A DNA stretch of 64,000 bases from JAYODW01 sp038116745. GTDB lineage: Bacteria; Pseudomonadota; Gammaproteobacteria; Ga0077536. The notes beneath the pieces are model-generated. The model made no database searches, was not told the DNA's origin, and saw only the letters and a program-made list of their open reading frames with translations. The position numbers and the translations under genes are program-made. The DNA is taken from contig JAYODW010000023.1 in NCBI GenBank assembly GCA_038116745.1, positions 1 to 64,000 of the forward strand. Reading direction: 5' to 3'. Shown here in pieces: positions 7,178 through 15,471 of the stretch; position 1 is the first letter of the stretch, and every line of letters starts with the position of its first letter.

Positions 7178-8829
7178 TACGGTTGTTTGCCTTTGATGAG
7201 CGCTTCAGGGTGACGCTCGAGGTAATCCGACATCGTGCGTATAGCCCGCGCTGCATCTTTCAATTCGCGCAGCGTGTCTTCGAGCTGTGGTTGGAGCGTG
7301 GCGTTAAGGTTGCGCGCAAAGCGGCTTGTCTGCTGCATTGTTTCGTCGAGCTGCGGCGCTATGTTCTGGTCCAGCCGGCCGACCAGACCTTCAGCCTGCT
7401 GTAAAAGACCAGTCAGGGCGGTGAGGGCCGCCTGTGGGTCGGCCTCGGTGACGATTTCGCGGACGCGGCTCACAGTCTGCAGCAGCTCTGCGCTGATAGA
7501 TTCGAGCGGGAGCCGCTGAAGTTTTTCGAGTAAGCCAGCGACCTGCTGCGTCACCGTATCGAGCACGCTTGGTATGGTCGGAACGATGGGGTAGTCGCCT
7601 TCTACGGCAACCGAAACCGGCGGGGCCTCGGGAAAGAGATCCAGCGAGATGAGCTTCTGTCCGGTCAGCAGGCTGCCGGTTTTGAGCTGGGCGCGCAGAC
7701 CGGCGTCTACCATGCGCTGCAGATTGGCTAGCCCGCGGTTCTCACGCGACTCCCTGGCGCCGCGATCGAGCTCTCCGATTACCTCAAGTCGTTCAAACTC
7801 AACGTCGATGAGCACCGGAATACGCAGTGCGAACTCGTTGCCTATCAGCTGTGCCCGCACATCGACAACCTCGCCCAGGCGCACACCGCGATACTCGACG
7901 GGCGCGCCGACCGTGAGGCCGCGCACCGAGTCTTCAAAGTAAAGAAGCATGCGTCTTTTGCGATAGGCAGGTCTGAAGGCTGTTGCGCGGTCAGGAAAGA
8001 GCACAAACCGCGATCCGGCGGCGGCTTTCTCAGCTGCAGGCCCGTCACTGGGTGTGTCGAAGGTGACGCCGCCCATCAGGATGCTGACCAGCGATTTTGA
8101 GTTGACCGTGAGGCCGTCGGCAGAAAGTTCGACATCGACCCCGCTGCCGTTCCAGAACAGCGTCCGTTCGGTGACCCAATCATCGTAGGGGGCGTCGACA
8201 AAGATGGTGACATCGACACGGTCGCGTCCGACCAGCTGGTACTCCACGATTTCCCCGACCTTGAAGTCACGGAACAGGACCGGGGCGCCTTTGTGCAGGG
8301 AACTGCGGTCGGGCGCTTCAAGGGTATACAGCCGACCGCGCCGACCCTGCAGAATGAAGGGCGCTTCCTCAAGACCAACGAAGTCGCGTTTCGCCGTGCC
8401 GGTCGTATCCGGCTCGATGCCGATGAAGACTCCGGACAGCACCGTCTGTAGACCGGATACTCCGGTGATTGAGACTTCCGGCTGCTCGATCCAGAAGCGC
8501 GCCTGTTCGCCTAGCAGGCGCTCCGAGCCAGGGTGGAGTCCGGCGGTGACGATAACGCCGTCGAGTGTCTCGTTCAGCCGTACGGTATCGACCTTGCCGA
8601 TATCCACGTCGCGATATCGGATCATGGTTTTACCCGCGGTGACGCCACTCGATTTGCTGAAGCGGATTTCGATAGTCGGGCCCTGCTCTGAGTACCCTTT
8701 GTAGGCGAGCCACGCGCCGGCCACCAGCGCGATCAGAGGTATCAGCCAGACGATGGAGAGCCCGCCGCGTGAGGCGACTACAGCGTCTGCGACGAGCTCT
8801 TCGCTGTGCTGATCGGATTGCTCGCTCAT
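7177..8829 (-). CDS. pqiB: PqiB, MCE-domain intermembrane transport protein
   Basis: A 550-residue inner-membrane anchored protein with one N-terminal transmembrane helix (about residues 20-45) and repeated MCE/MlaD domains (each starting with a PTIEIRF- or YTLEAP-like strand and containing the GLxxGAPV/YRGVRLGEV type turn), then a C-terminal helical region. MCE proteins of this type form hexameric tubes that bridge the periplasm and carry lipids. The longer frame from 8931 is rejected: ATG 8829 has AAAGGA 6 bp upstream and overlaps the pqiA stop as ATGA. Gene order pqiA-pqiB-pqiC is as in E. coli. Confidence 0.93.
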   Translation of the reverse strand: MSEQSDQHSEELVADAVVASRGGLSIVWLIPLIALVAGAWLAYKGYSEQGPTIEIRFSKSSGVTAGKTMIRYRDVDIGKVDTVRLNETLDGVIVTAGLHPGSERLLGEQARFWIEQPEVSITGVSGLQTVLSGVFIGIEPDTTGTAKRDFVGLEEAPFILQGRRGRLYTLEAPDRSSLHKGAPVLFRDFKVGEIVEYQLVGRDRVDVTIFVDAPYDDWVTERTLFWNGSGVDVELSADGLTVNSKSLVSILMGGVTFDTPSDGPAAEKAAAGSRFVLFPDRATAFRPAYRKRRMLLYFEDSVRGLTVGAPVEYRGVRLGEVVDVRAQLIGNEFALRIPVLIDVEFERLEVIGELDRGARESRENRGLANLQRMVDAGLRAQLKTGSLLTGQKLISLDLFPEAPPVSVAVEGDYPIVPTIPSVLDTVTQQVAGLLEKLQRLPLESISAELLQTVSRVREIVTEADPQAALTALTGLLQQAEGLVGRLDQNIAPQLDETMQQTSRFARNLNATLQPQLEDTLRELKDAARAIRTMSDYLERHPEALIKGKQP

Positions 8830-10097
8830 GTGATTCCTTTCTCCAGACGATCCCAGATCAGGCGTGGATCGAAGCTCATCGCCGACAGCATGGTGAGAAC
8901 GACGACCGCGGCAAAATAAACCGCGCCCCAACCTGCCTCAATGGTGGCCAGGTTCCCCAGCTGCACCAGCGCCACCAGCACGGTAACCACGTAAACATCA
9001 ACCATGGACCAGCGCCCCACGGCTTCGGTAATCCGGTAGAGGCGGGTACGTTCTACCGGTCGCCAGCGACTGTGTTGTTGCACCGACCACAGCAGGAAGA
9101 ACAGCAGCGCTATCTTCAGCACCGGAACGAACACACTTGCGACAAAGACAATCAGCGCCAGCGGCCATTGGCCGTGGTGCAGCAGATAAAAAACCCCGCT
9201 CAGGATGGTATCCGACTGAACCTGCCCCAGGGACGTCACATGCATGATGGGCAGCATATTGGCGGGCAGATAGCAGATGCAGGCCGCCAGCAGCAGGGCC
9301 CAGCTGCGCTGCAGACTGTCCTTTTTCCGATGATGCAGCGGTGCAGTGCAGCGCGGGCAGCGCACAGTACCTGACAAGGCCTTTAGCGGCCGGGCGACGG
9401 TCAGATGGCAGCTGCCGCACTCGAACGCCTGCGGCAGATCGTGGTCGGGAGACGCGCGGCGCAGTCGCGTCCGGATCTGGGACCAGATGCGGTCCGGATC
9501 AATGGCGCTCTGTGCGCCGGCAAGGACGAAAATCAGCAGAACGAAAGCGAGCAGCGCCGGACCCGCAACAATGGTCGCCATGTCCGCCAGCTTGACGGTG
9601 GACACCAGTATGCCGAGCAGGAAAACGTCCATCATCGCCCAATGACCCAATCCCTCGACCAGCCGGAAAACGCGCGCCAGGTCGCGCGGGGTGTGTCCTA
9701 ACCGCAGAGGTAGCAGGACGTAGAGCAGACCGAGCAACTGTAGACCGGGCGCCAGGACGCTGGTGCCTACCACCACCAGTGCAAGCTCCCACTTGCCCTG
9801 GAGGTAAAGCGTCAGGCTGCCGGTCATGAGCGTTGATTCGATGAGCTGGCTGCCCATGCGCAGGCCGAGGAAAGGATAGACATTGGCGACTACGAAGAGC
9901 ACCAGGCCGGCGATAGTCAAAGCCAGAGCGCGGTCTATCGTGGGCGGACGATAGGCGTAGAGCCGGTGGCCGCAGCGCGAGCAGCTGGCTCGTGCGCCGC
10001 TCGGCAGGGTACGCCGACGGTGTGCCAGACCGCACTCGTGGCAGACGATCTCAGGACAGCTTCCGGCGGGATCGGTCGATACGGTTACTGCGGTCAT
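8826..10097 (-). CDS. pqiA: PqiA, polytopic membrane protein of the Pqi lipid-transport system
   Basis: A 423-residue protein made of two tandem PqiA domains. Each half starts with a zinc-ribbon: CHEC plus CSRC at Cys19/22/39/42 and CGSC plus CPRC at Cys227/230/247/250. Each is followed by four hydrophobic helices with the ANxxPFLGLR or ANMLPIMHV type motif. PqiA is the cytoplasmic-membrane partner of the PqiB tube. First gene of the operon; the upstream 190 bp hold two tandem hairpins (10155-10210). In E. coli the operon responds to superoxide through SoxS; no regulator binding site can be recognised here. Confidence 0.93.
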   Translation of the reverse strand: MTAVTVSTDPAGSCPEIVCHECGLAHRRRTLPSGARASCSRCGHRLYAYRPPTIDRALALTIAGLVLFVVANVYPFLGLRMGSQLIESTLMTGSLTLYLQGKWELALVVVGTSVLAPGLQLLGLLYVLLPLRLGHTPRDLARVFRLVEGLGHWAMMDVFLLGILVSTVKLADMATIVAGPALLAFVLLIFVLAGAQSAIDPDRIWSQIRTRLRRASPDHDLPQAFECGSCHLTVARPLKALSGTVRCPRCTAPLHHRKKDSLQRSWALLLAACICYLPANMLPIMHVTSLGQVQSDTILSGVFYLLHHGQWPLALIVFVASVFVPVLKIALLFFLLWSVQQHSRWRPVERTRLYRITEAVGRWSMVDVYVVTVLVALVQLGNLATIEAGWGAVYFAAVVVLTMLSAMSFDPRLIWDRLEKGIT

Positions 10098-10154
10098 TGG
10101 TGTACTGCGTGCCCCGGAGGCGCTGGCTGGCGCAGTTTACGGCAGCTCAGTGCG

Positions 10155-10210
10155 GCGCTGCCACGGTGTGGTGTCCCCACCGTGCTATGCAGCGCTGCCG
10201 CAGGGCAGCG
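10155..10210. repeat. Two tandem overlapping hairpins upstream of pqiA
   Basis: First hairpin: GCGCTGC-CACGGTG (10155-10168) pairs with CACCGTG (10178-10184) and GCAGCGC (10189-10195) with a 4-base bulge, a 14-bp stem. Second hairpin: CGCTGCC (10193-10199) pairs with GGCAGCG (10204-10210) around GCAG. The two share bases, so they are mutually exclusive. They lie between divergent pqiA and the NTF2-fold gene at 10288. Confidence 0.55.
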
Positions 10211-10287
10211 TATGCTGTCCTGCGTTGCGTCCGTCTGGCGGGGTGATCGCGACGCAGGACAAACGTGACCAAAAAAGGGGGAGCAAT

Positions 10288-10734
10288 ATGAGCGCACGCG
10301 ACGAGATAATGAGCTTACTGAATCAGTACAGCTACACGGTCGATACGGGGGATTTTGCCGGCTTTACGGCGCTTTTCGCGCATGCTGAGTGGTCGGTTGA
10401 GGGAGCGGAGCCGAACCGCGGTCCGGAGGCGATTATGGATGGCATCCTTTCCAAAATTATTCTCTATGCGGACGGCACGCCGCGCACACGACATTGCACG
10501 ACAAACATCGAGGTCACTATCGACGAGGTCTCGGGTACCGCATCGTCGCAGCGCTATGTCACCGTGCTGCAGGCAACCGATGATTTTCCGCTGCAGCCTA
10601 TATTTTGTGGGCATTACTTCGATGAATTTGAGCGGGCCGACGGTCGTTGGCGTTTCACGCGGACTCTGGTCCGCCGGCCATTCATTGGCGATATGAGTCG
10701 CCATCTCAAGAATACTGATTTCGTGCAGCCCTGA
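10288..10734 (+). CDS. SnoaL/NTF2-fold protein (nuclear transport factor 2 family)
   Basis: A 148-residue protein of the SnoaL-like polyketide-cyclase/NTF2 superfamily: N-terminal helix SARDEIMSLLNQYSYTVDTGDF, then LFAHAEWSVEG and the curved sheet ending in GRWRFTRTLVRRPFIGD. Such proteins are small hydrolases, isomerases or dehydratases in steroid and aromatic catabolic clusters. The start at 10288 follows GGGGGAG by 5 bp; the longer frame from 10150 lacks a site. It converges on the photolyase fusion with only 16 bp between stops. Catalytic role cannot be assigned. Confidence 0.82.
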   Translation: MSARDEIMSLLNQYSYTVDTGDFAGFTALFAHAEWSVEGAEPNRGPEAIMDGILSKIILYADGTPRTRHCTTNIEVTIDEVSGTASSQRYVTVLQATDDFPLQPIFCGHYFDEFERADGRWRFTRTLVRRPFIGDMSRHLKNTDFVQP

Positions 10735-10750
10735 GCGGGGTGCGGCTTGC

Positions 10751-13159
10751 TTACGGGGCGGGTTTGATGGCGGAAGCAGAGATTCTGCCAGCCGCGGCTG
10801 CGCCGCTGAGGAAGGCACCCTCGATCCGCCCGCCGAGACACCAGTCGCCGCACAGCGCGAGCGCCTCCTTACCCTCCCAGAGGCAGCCGTTTGTCAGAGA
10901 CACTGCGGGTCGGGCGTAGGTCCAGCGGTGCGCCTGTAGACTCGCAGGTGGTGCGGGTGCGAGTTCAAAGATGTGGAAGAAATTATCCAGCAGCGTCGAG
11001 GCGATGGTTTCTGGTGGTGACTCCAGCCTCGATGCAGACCAGCGGCTGGTCGCATGCAGGATCCAGCGCTCGCCCTCGGCGCGACCCGGTTTGGATGAAT
11101 CGCGCGCCACCCAGTCGAGTATCTCGTGATTGGCAAAGGCGCCGTCAAAACCCGCCGGCAGCGCGCTCTTGAAGCTGATCATCACGGCCCAGCTGGGGAG
11201 CATGGCGACCTCATCCAATCCCTGCGGCAACACGCTTTTCTCCAGGAGACGTGAAGCCTGACCCGGCGGCATGGCGAGCACCAGCGAATCGAACCGCTGG
11301 GCGTCTCCAGTGCGGTTGGCCAGGGAGAGATGCCACTGGTTGTCCTGACGACTGACCGTGCCGACCTCATGCGCGGTCAGGACCTCGAGATCGGTGGCCA
11401 GATGGCGCGCGACGGCGTTCATGTCAGGGACGCCCACGAAGCGCTGTGTCGAAGCTACGGGCGTCAGGGCCCCATCGGGCGCGCGCGCGACAATCTTTCC
11501 TTCCCAGGGCGCGACCAGTCCCTGCTGCCGCCAGGATGCGACGTGACGCTCGAAGCGCGGGTCTCTTGCCGTGAAATACTGGGCGCCGTGGTCGTAGCCG
11601 GCAGGGCCCTCCGGGCGCCACGCGGCACGGCCACCGACACGGCGCGCGCGTTCCATGACGGTGACTTTGAAGCCGAGGTCCTGGAGTGCGCGCGCGGCGC
11701 TGAGGCCGGCGATGCCGCCGCCAATGACGGCGACGCTTCCTGACGCAGGGTGGTTATGCGTCGCTGCGCGGTAGCGGCGCAGGTCCAGCCGCTGAGCGTG
11801 CCCCGCAGTAGCGCGCGCGCGGACCGTGCCGCTGACCGGCCGCGCCGGGGTGAACGGACGGTCGAACAGTCCAAGGCAGTACAGCAGTCCGCCGTAAGAA
11901 TTGGGGTCGCTGCCGTCCAGCGCGAAACGGTGGTTGAGGTCAAACAGCATCTGCAGCGCGCTCTGCGGATCGGCAGTCCACCCCAGTAGCGCTTTGCCCC
12001 AGGTCATGCGCAGATTGTTGTGCAGAGCACCCTGTATCACGAGCGCGCGCTGCGCGGCATCCCACAACTCGTCGCCTGTCCGGCCACGTGCGAGCTGTTC
12101 CCAGCTGAAGTGGTGCGCCCGGATGTCGGCAGCATGCTCGAGCAAAGAGTCGCGTGCCCAGGCAGGAAGCCGCGCCAGGCTCTCGAGACCGCCAGTCAGA
12201 TGTGCATGGTGAAAGCAGAAGTTGTGCGCGAGCTCACGCCAGATAAGGAGCTCGTCGAGGAATTTTTCGGCGCCGCGCGAACCTGCGGCCTCCGCCTCGC
12301 GCGCAATCTGGAAGGGGGAGACCTGGCCGTAATGCAGATACGGGGATAGGCGGCTGGTTCCCCTAGGGGGCTCTATGGCGGCGTCGTTGCGCAACTGGCT
12401 GTAGGTGCTCAGGCCGTCGTCCTTGAAGGCCGACCAGCGCGCCAGGCCCGCTTGGGTGCCGCCGCGTGTTTCGGGAGCGGGCCCGATGGTGTGGTCGATA
12501 GGGCAACGCGCGCACAGCTCGCCTATATCTGCCCCTGCGAGGTCGACCGGTTGGAAGTCCAGTGGGGCGGTATAGGCGGCAACTCGCGTCATGCTCGCGG
12601 GCCATGCTTGTCGCGCCCGGGCAAGCTGCTCGGCGCCGTGGTCGCGGCGGAACTCAAACGCCCGGGCATAGGCGCGTCGGACTGTGCGCATTGGCAGAAT
12701 GCAGGCGGTATCGACCAGCCATAGCGGTGCGGGCATCTGCTGAGCAAGCGCGGGGAACCAGGTGGCAAACGGTGGCACCGGCAGGTCCTCGCTTATCACC
12801 ACCGCGGCGCGCGTGCCCAGGCCGTGCAGCGGGGACGGCTCGTCTGTCCGGGTCGCCAGCCGGAAGACGTAGCGCACACCCAGCCGCTCCAACTCCCGAG
12901 AGACGTCCTGCGCGCCCTCCAGTATGAAAGTGTGGTGACGGTCCGAGTCGAAGCGGTGGCGACCTCCCAGGCCCTGGTAGACCAGCAGCGGTAGATCAAG
13001 CGCCTGAGCTGCTGCGCACGCAGTATCCAGCGCAGGGTTTTCCACGGCGCGCATGGCGTGGTGCATCCAGTAGACCACCAGTTCGCCGCTGACTGTTGCG
13101 GACCCTGAGAGTGCCCGCGTCCGTTCAGCCAGGTGTTCAGGCAGGTCTTCTGGCGTCAT
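10751..13159 (-). CDS. Class II CPD photolyase fused to an FAD-dependent amine-oxidase/renalase-like domain
   Basis: An 802-residue two-domain protein. Residues about 25-445 are a deoxyribodipyrimidine photolyase of class II type: YWMHHAMRAVENPAL at the start, the FAD pocket with LLIWRELAHNFCFHH (305-318) and ALHNNLRMTWGKALLGW (378-394), where the class II signature is expected. Photolyases split cyclobutane pyrimidine dimers with blue/UV-A light. Residues about 475-802 are a separate FAD oxidoreductase: Rossmann motif VAVIGGGIAGLSAARAL (GxGxxG at 480-485) and a C-terminal FAD segment LALCGDWCLGGRIEGAFLSG, as in renalase/amine-oxidase-like proteins. A basic Arg-rich linker joins them. No frameshift is needed: the frame is open throughout. 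No good ribosome binding site is visible. Whether the second domain works on DNA, on the flavin, or on an unrelated small molecule is unknown. Confidence 0.9.
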   Translation of the reverse strand: MTPEDLPEHLAERTRALSGSATVSGELVVYWMHHAMRAVENPALDTACAAAQALDLPLLVYQGLGGRHRFDSDRHHTFILEGAQDVSRELERLGVRYVFRLATRTDEPSPLHGLGTRAAVVISEDLPVPPFATWFPALAQQMPAPLWLVDTACILPMRTVRRAYARAFEFRRDHGAEQLARARQAWPASMTRVAAYTAPLDFQPVDLAGADIGELCARCPIDHTIGPAPETRGGTQAGLARWSAFKDDGLSTYSQLRNDAAIEPPRGTSRLSPYLHYGQVSPFQIAREAEAAGSRGAEKFLDELLIWRELAHNFCFHHAHLTGGLESLARLPAWARDSLLEHAADIRAHHFSWEQLARGRTGDELWDAAQRALVIQGALHNNLRMTWGKALLGWTADPQSALQMLFDLNHRFALDGSDPNSYGGLLYCLGLFDRPFTPARPVSGTVRARATAGHAQRLDLRRYRAATHNHPASGSVAVIGGGIAGLSAARALQDLGFKVTVMERARRVGGRAAWRPEGPAGYDHGAQYFTARDPRFERHVASWRQQGLVAPWEGKIVARAPDGALTPVASTQRFVGVPDMNAVARHLATDLEVLTAHEVGTVSRQDNQWHLSLANRTGDAQRFDSLVLAMPPGQASRLLEKSVLPQGLDEVAMLPSWAVMISFKSALPAGFDGAFANHEILDWVARDSSKPGRAEGERWILHATSRWSASRLESPPETIASTLLDNFFHIFELAPAPPASLQAHRWTYARPAVSLTNGCLWEGKEALALCGDWCLGGRIEGAFLSGAAAAGRISASAIKPAP

Positions 13160-13189
13160 GGCAGGTGCATGGGCACAGTGCGGTGGCGC

Positions 13190-14476
13190 TCAGCTGGCAG
13201 CCGACGAAGTCCCCGGTTCGGTGAGGGTTTTCAGCACGCTGAGCGCACAGAAACTCACTGCGGCCAGCGCAGCAAGATAGAGCGCCGGAGAGGCGATATC
13301 TCCTGTTGTGCGGATGAGCCAGGTGCTGACCATCGGCGCCGTGCCGCCGAAAAGCGCGAGCGTGATGTTGTAACTGAGGCCGATGGCCGTGTAGCGATTG
13401 CGGACCGGAAAACATTCGACCATGAAGGCCGGCACAGGGCCCTGGATGAGGCCGACCAGCACGGCCAGATAAAGCTGACAGCATGCCGCTTGCCACAGAA
13501 CGCCGTGATCCAGCACCAGGAAAAGCGGATAAATGGTCAGTCCAAGCATTGCGATAGCGGACAGCATGACGGGCTTACGTCCGAACCGGTCAGACAAATG
13601 CCCGCCGTAAGGGATGGCGAGCAGGAGGAGAACCATGCTGATCGAGTTGACCACCATGGCGTGGGGCACCGCCGGCACCACGATGTGCGTGAGATAGGCG
13701 GGCAGCCAGACAAACAGCATGTAGAACGCAGTTGCGTAGAGCAGGATCCCCGTCGAGAGATGCAGCACCCGGGCCGGCATTTCCCGCAGTACCGTCGCCA
13801 GCGGACTGGGGGCGTTGGCGTCCTCGTCCTGACTGGCAGTAAATTCGGCCGATTCCTCCAGCGACTGACGCAGCCAGCGACCGATGAAGAAGATCAGCCC
13901 CCCGGCGAGGAACGGAACACGCCAGCCCCAGCTGGCCATGGCCTCCTGGCCGAAGATGCCGCTGAAGATGGTCACCACCAGCGAGCCGAGCAGGATCCCG
14001 CCGACGCCGCCGGTCACCGACCAGCTTCCTGCCAGGCCGCGTTTCGACGCTGGGGCCGTCTCCACGAGGTAGGACATGGAGCCGACGAGCTCGCCGCCGA
14101 CGGATACACCCTGAACCAGTCGCAGCACCACCAGCAGCACCGCGGCAAGGGTCCCCACCTGCGCGTGGACCGGCAGCAGTCCAACCAGAACAGTCGGGAT
14201 TGCCATCATGGCGATCGACAGCTGCAGCGCTCGCTTGCGCCCCATACGGTCGCCGATATAGCCAAAGATAACGCCGCCGACGGGCCGGACGATGTAGCCG
14301 GCGGCAAAGATGCCATACGTGTTGATGAGGGCCGCGAGGGGGTCTTCGTCCGGAAAGAACAGCGGGCCCATCAGGGGGGCAAGGAAACCATATACCGCAA
14401 AGTCGTACCACTCGAGTACGTTGCCGACACTGCCCGCTAACAGGCGGCGTCGATTTGAGATTGTGCTTGTGTTCAT
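13190..14476 (-). CDS. MFS transporter, metabolite:H+ symporter (MHS) family
   Basis: A 428-residue transporter with the MHS signatures GNVLEWYDFAVYG in helix 1, YIVRPVGGVIFGYIGDRMGRK around helices 2-3 in two blocks, and GGHLSDRFGRKPVM in the central loop. MHS proteins (ProP, KgtP, ShiA relatives) import carboxylates, osmolytes or aromatic acids with protons. Start 14476 is chosen because GAGGA lies about 8 bp upstream; the longer frame to 14536 adds a non-hydrophobic leader. The photolyase fusion starts 30 bp downstream on the same strand and may be co-transcribed. Substrate unknown. Confidence 0.92.
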   Translation of the reverse strand: MNTSTISNRRRLLAGSVGNVLEWYDFAVYGFLAPLMGPLFFPDEDPLAALINTYGIFAAGYIVRPVGGVIFGYIGDRMGRKRALQLSIAMMAIPTVLVGLLPVHAQVGTLAAVLLVVLRLVQGVSVGGELVGSMSYLVETAPASKRGLAGSWSVTGGVGGILLGSLVVTIFSGIFGQEAMASWGWRVPFLAGGLIFFIGRWLRQSLEESAEFTASQDEDANAPSPLATVLREMPARVLHLSTGILLYATAFYMLFVWLPAYLTHIVVPAVPHAMVVNSISMVLLLLAIPYGGHLSDRFGRKPVMLSAIAMLGLTIYPLFLVLDHGVLWQAACCQLYLAVLVGLIQGPVPAFMVECFPVRNRYTAIGLSYNITLALFGGTAPMVSTWLIRTTGDIASPALYLAALAAVSFCALSVLKTLTEPGTSSAAS

Positions 14477-14655
14477 GACCGGAGTCCTCAGTGAATTTTC
14501 AGTCAGGGCAATGTCGCACGCGCCACGTCCAGCCACAATGACAGGGCGTGCGGCTCAGAGTGGGAGCACCCACGCTATAGTGCACTCTTGATTCTCACGC
14601 GCCGCCGCTGACTCTCTCGGTAAGCGCCAGCGCTGAACGCAGCAGGAGGTTGGTG

Positions 14656-15342
14656 GTGGCAGAAGAGCGTGTGACATTTGCGCTGACCGATGAGATTGCG
14701 GTTATCCGGATGGATGACGGGAAAGCCAATGCGTGTGGCTTTGCCATGCTCGATGCGCTGAATGAAGCACTGGCCCGTGCGCAGCGTGAGGCAAGCGCAG
14801 TGCTGCTGACCGGCCGCCCAGGGATCCTGAGCGGCGGTTTTGACCTCAGCGTCATCCGTGCGGGGGACGCTGCAAAGACCGAGCGAATGGTCGAACTCGG
14901 CGTGCGCACTCTGATGCGTCTTTACGGCCATCCACAGCCGCTGGTAATCGCGGCGACCGGACATGCTGTCGCACTGGGTGCGTTTCTGCTCCTGGCCGCG
15001 GATTACCGCATCGGCGCCGAGGGTGACTTTGCCGTCGGCCTGAACGAAACGGCGATCGGCCTGACGCTGCCGCTGTTCGGCGTTGAACTGGCGAACGCCC
15101 GCCTCGCACGACGCCATCTCGCCAGCGCCACGATCAATGCACAGATGTACACGCCTGAGGCCGCGGTTGAGATAGGGTTTCTGGATGCGGTCGTGCCGGC
15201 CGAGAAGCTCGAGTCTGCAGCTCTCGCGCAGGCGCGTTCACTGGCGGCGCTTGACGGTGCGGCATTCGCTGCCAACAAGGGCGCATTCCGCACTGCGCTG
15301 ATAGAGCGCGTTCTTGCAGCGCTTCCCTCCCGGCCCGAGTGA
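14656..15342 (+). CDS. Crotonase-fold enoyl-CoA hydratase/isomerase family protein
   Basis: A 228-residue crotonase. The oxyanion-hole segments are visible as GGFDLSVIRAG and GHAVALGAFLLLAADYRI, the CoA-binding core is normal, and the C-terminal helix is short. In rat enoyl-CoA hydratase two glutamates do the chemistry; here one is kept (NETAIGL) while the second position (in ARRHLASATINAQ, by eye alignment) lacks a glutamate, so the reaction may be isomerisation or thioester hydrolysis rather than hydration. GTG 14656 is chosen: AGGAGG ends 6 bp before it, while TTG 14650 and GTG 14653 are too close. The amidohydrolase gene follows 129 bp later. Confidence 0.85.
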   Translation: MAEERVTFALTDEIAVIRMDDGKANACGFAMLDALNEALARAQREASAVLLTGRPGILSGGFDLSVIRAGDAAKTERMVELGVRTLMRLYGHPQPLVIAATGHAVALGAFLLLAADYRIGAEGDFAVGLNETAIGLTLPLFGVELANARLARRHLASATINAQMYTPEAAVEIGFLDAVVPAEKLESAALAQARSLAALDGAAFAANKGAFRTALIERVLAALPSRPE

Positions 15343-15471
15343 GGCAGCCTGGCCCCGCGGCGATGCGCTGGGGCCGCAAGGCACGGTGTCTTTCGCCGTC
15401 CAGAGTGTGAGGGCCGCGCTGATCAACGATTCAGATTGTGCGGTGGTCAGATACCGCCTGAAGGAGACCGC

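Noticed and set aside
13133..14440. Long plus-strand open frame (435 codons) over the MHS transporter
   Set aside because: It is antisense to a well-supported transporter, has a His/Asp/Gln-rich composition without domains and no ribosome binding site. Long antisense frames are expected at this GC content.
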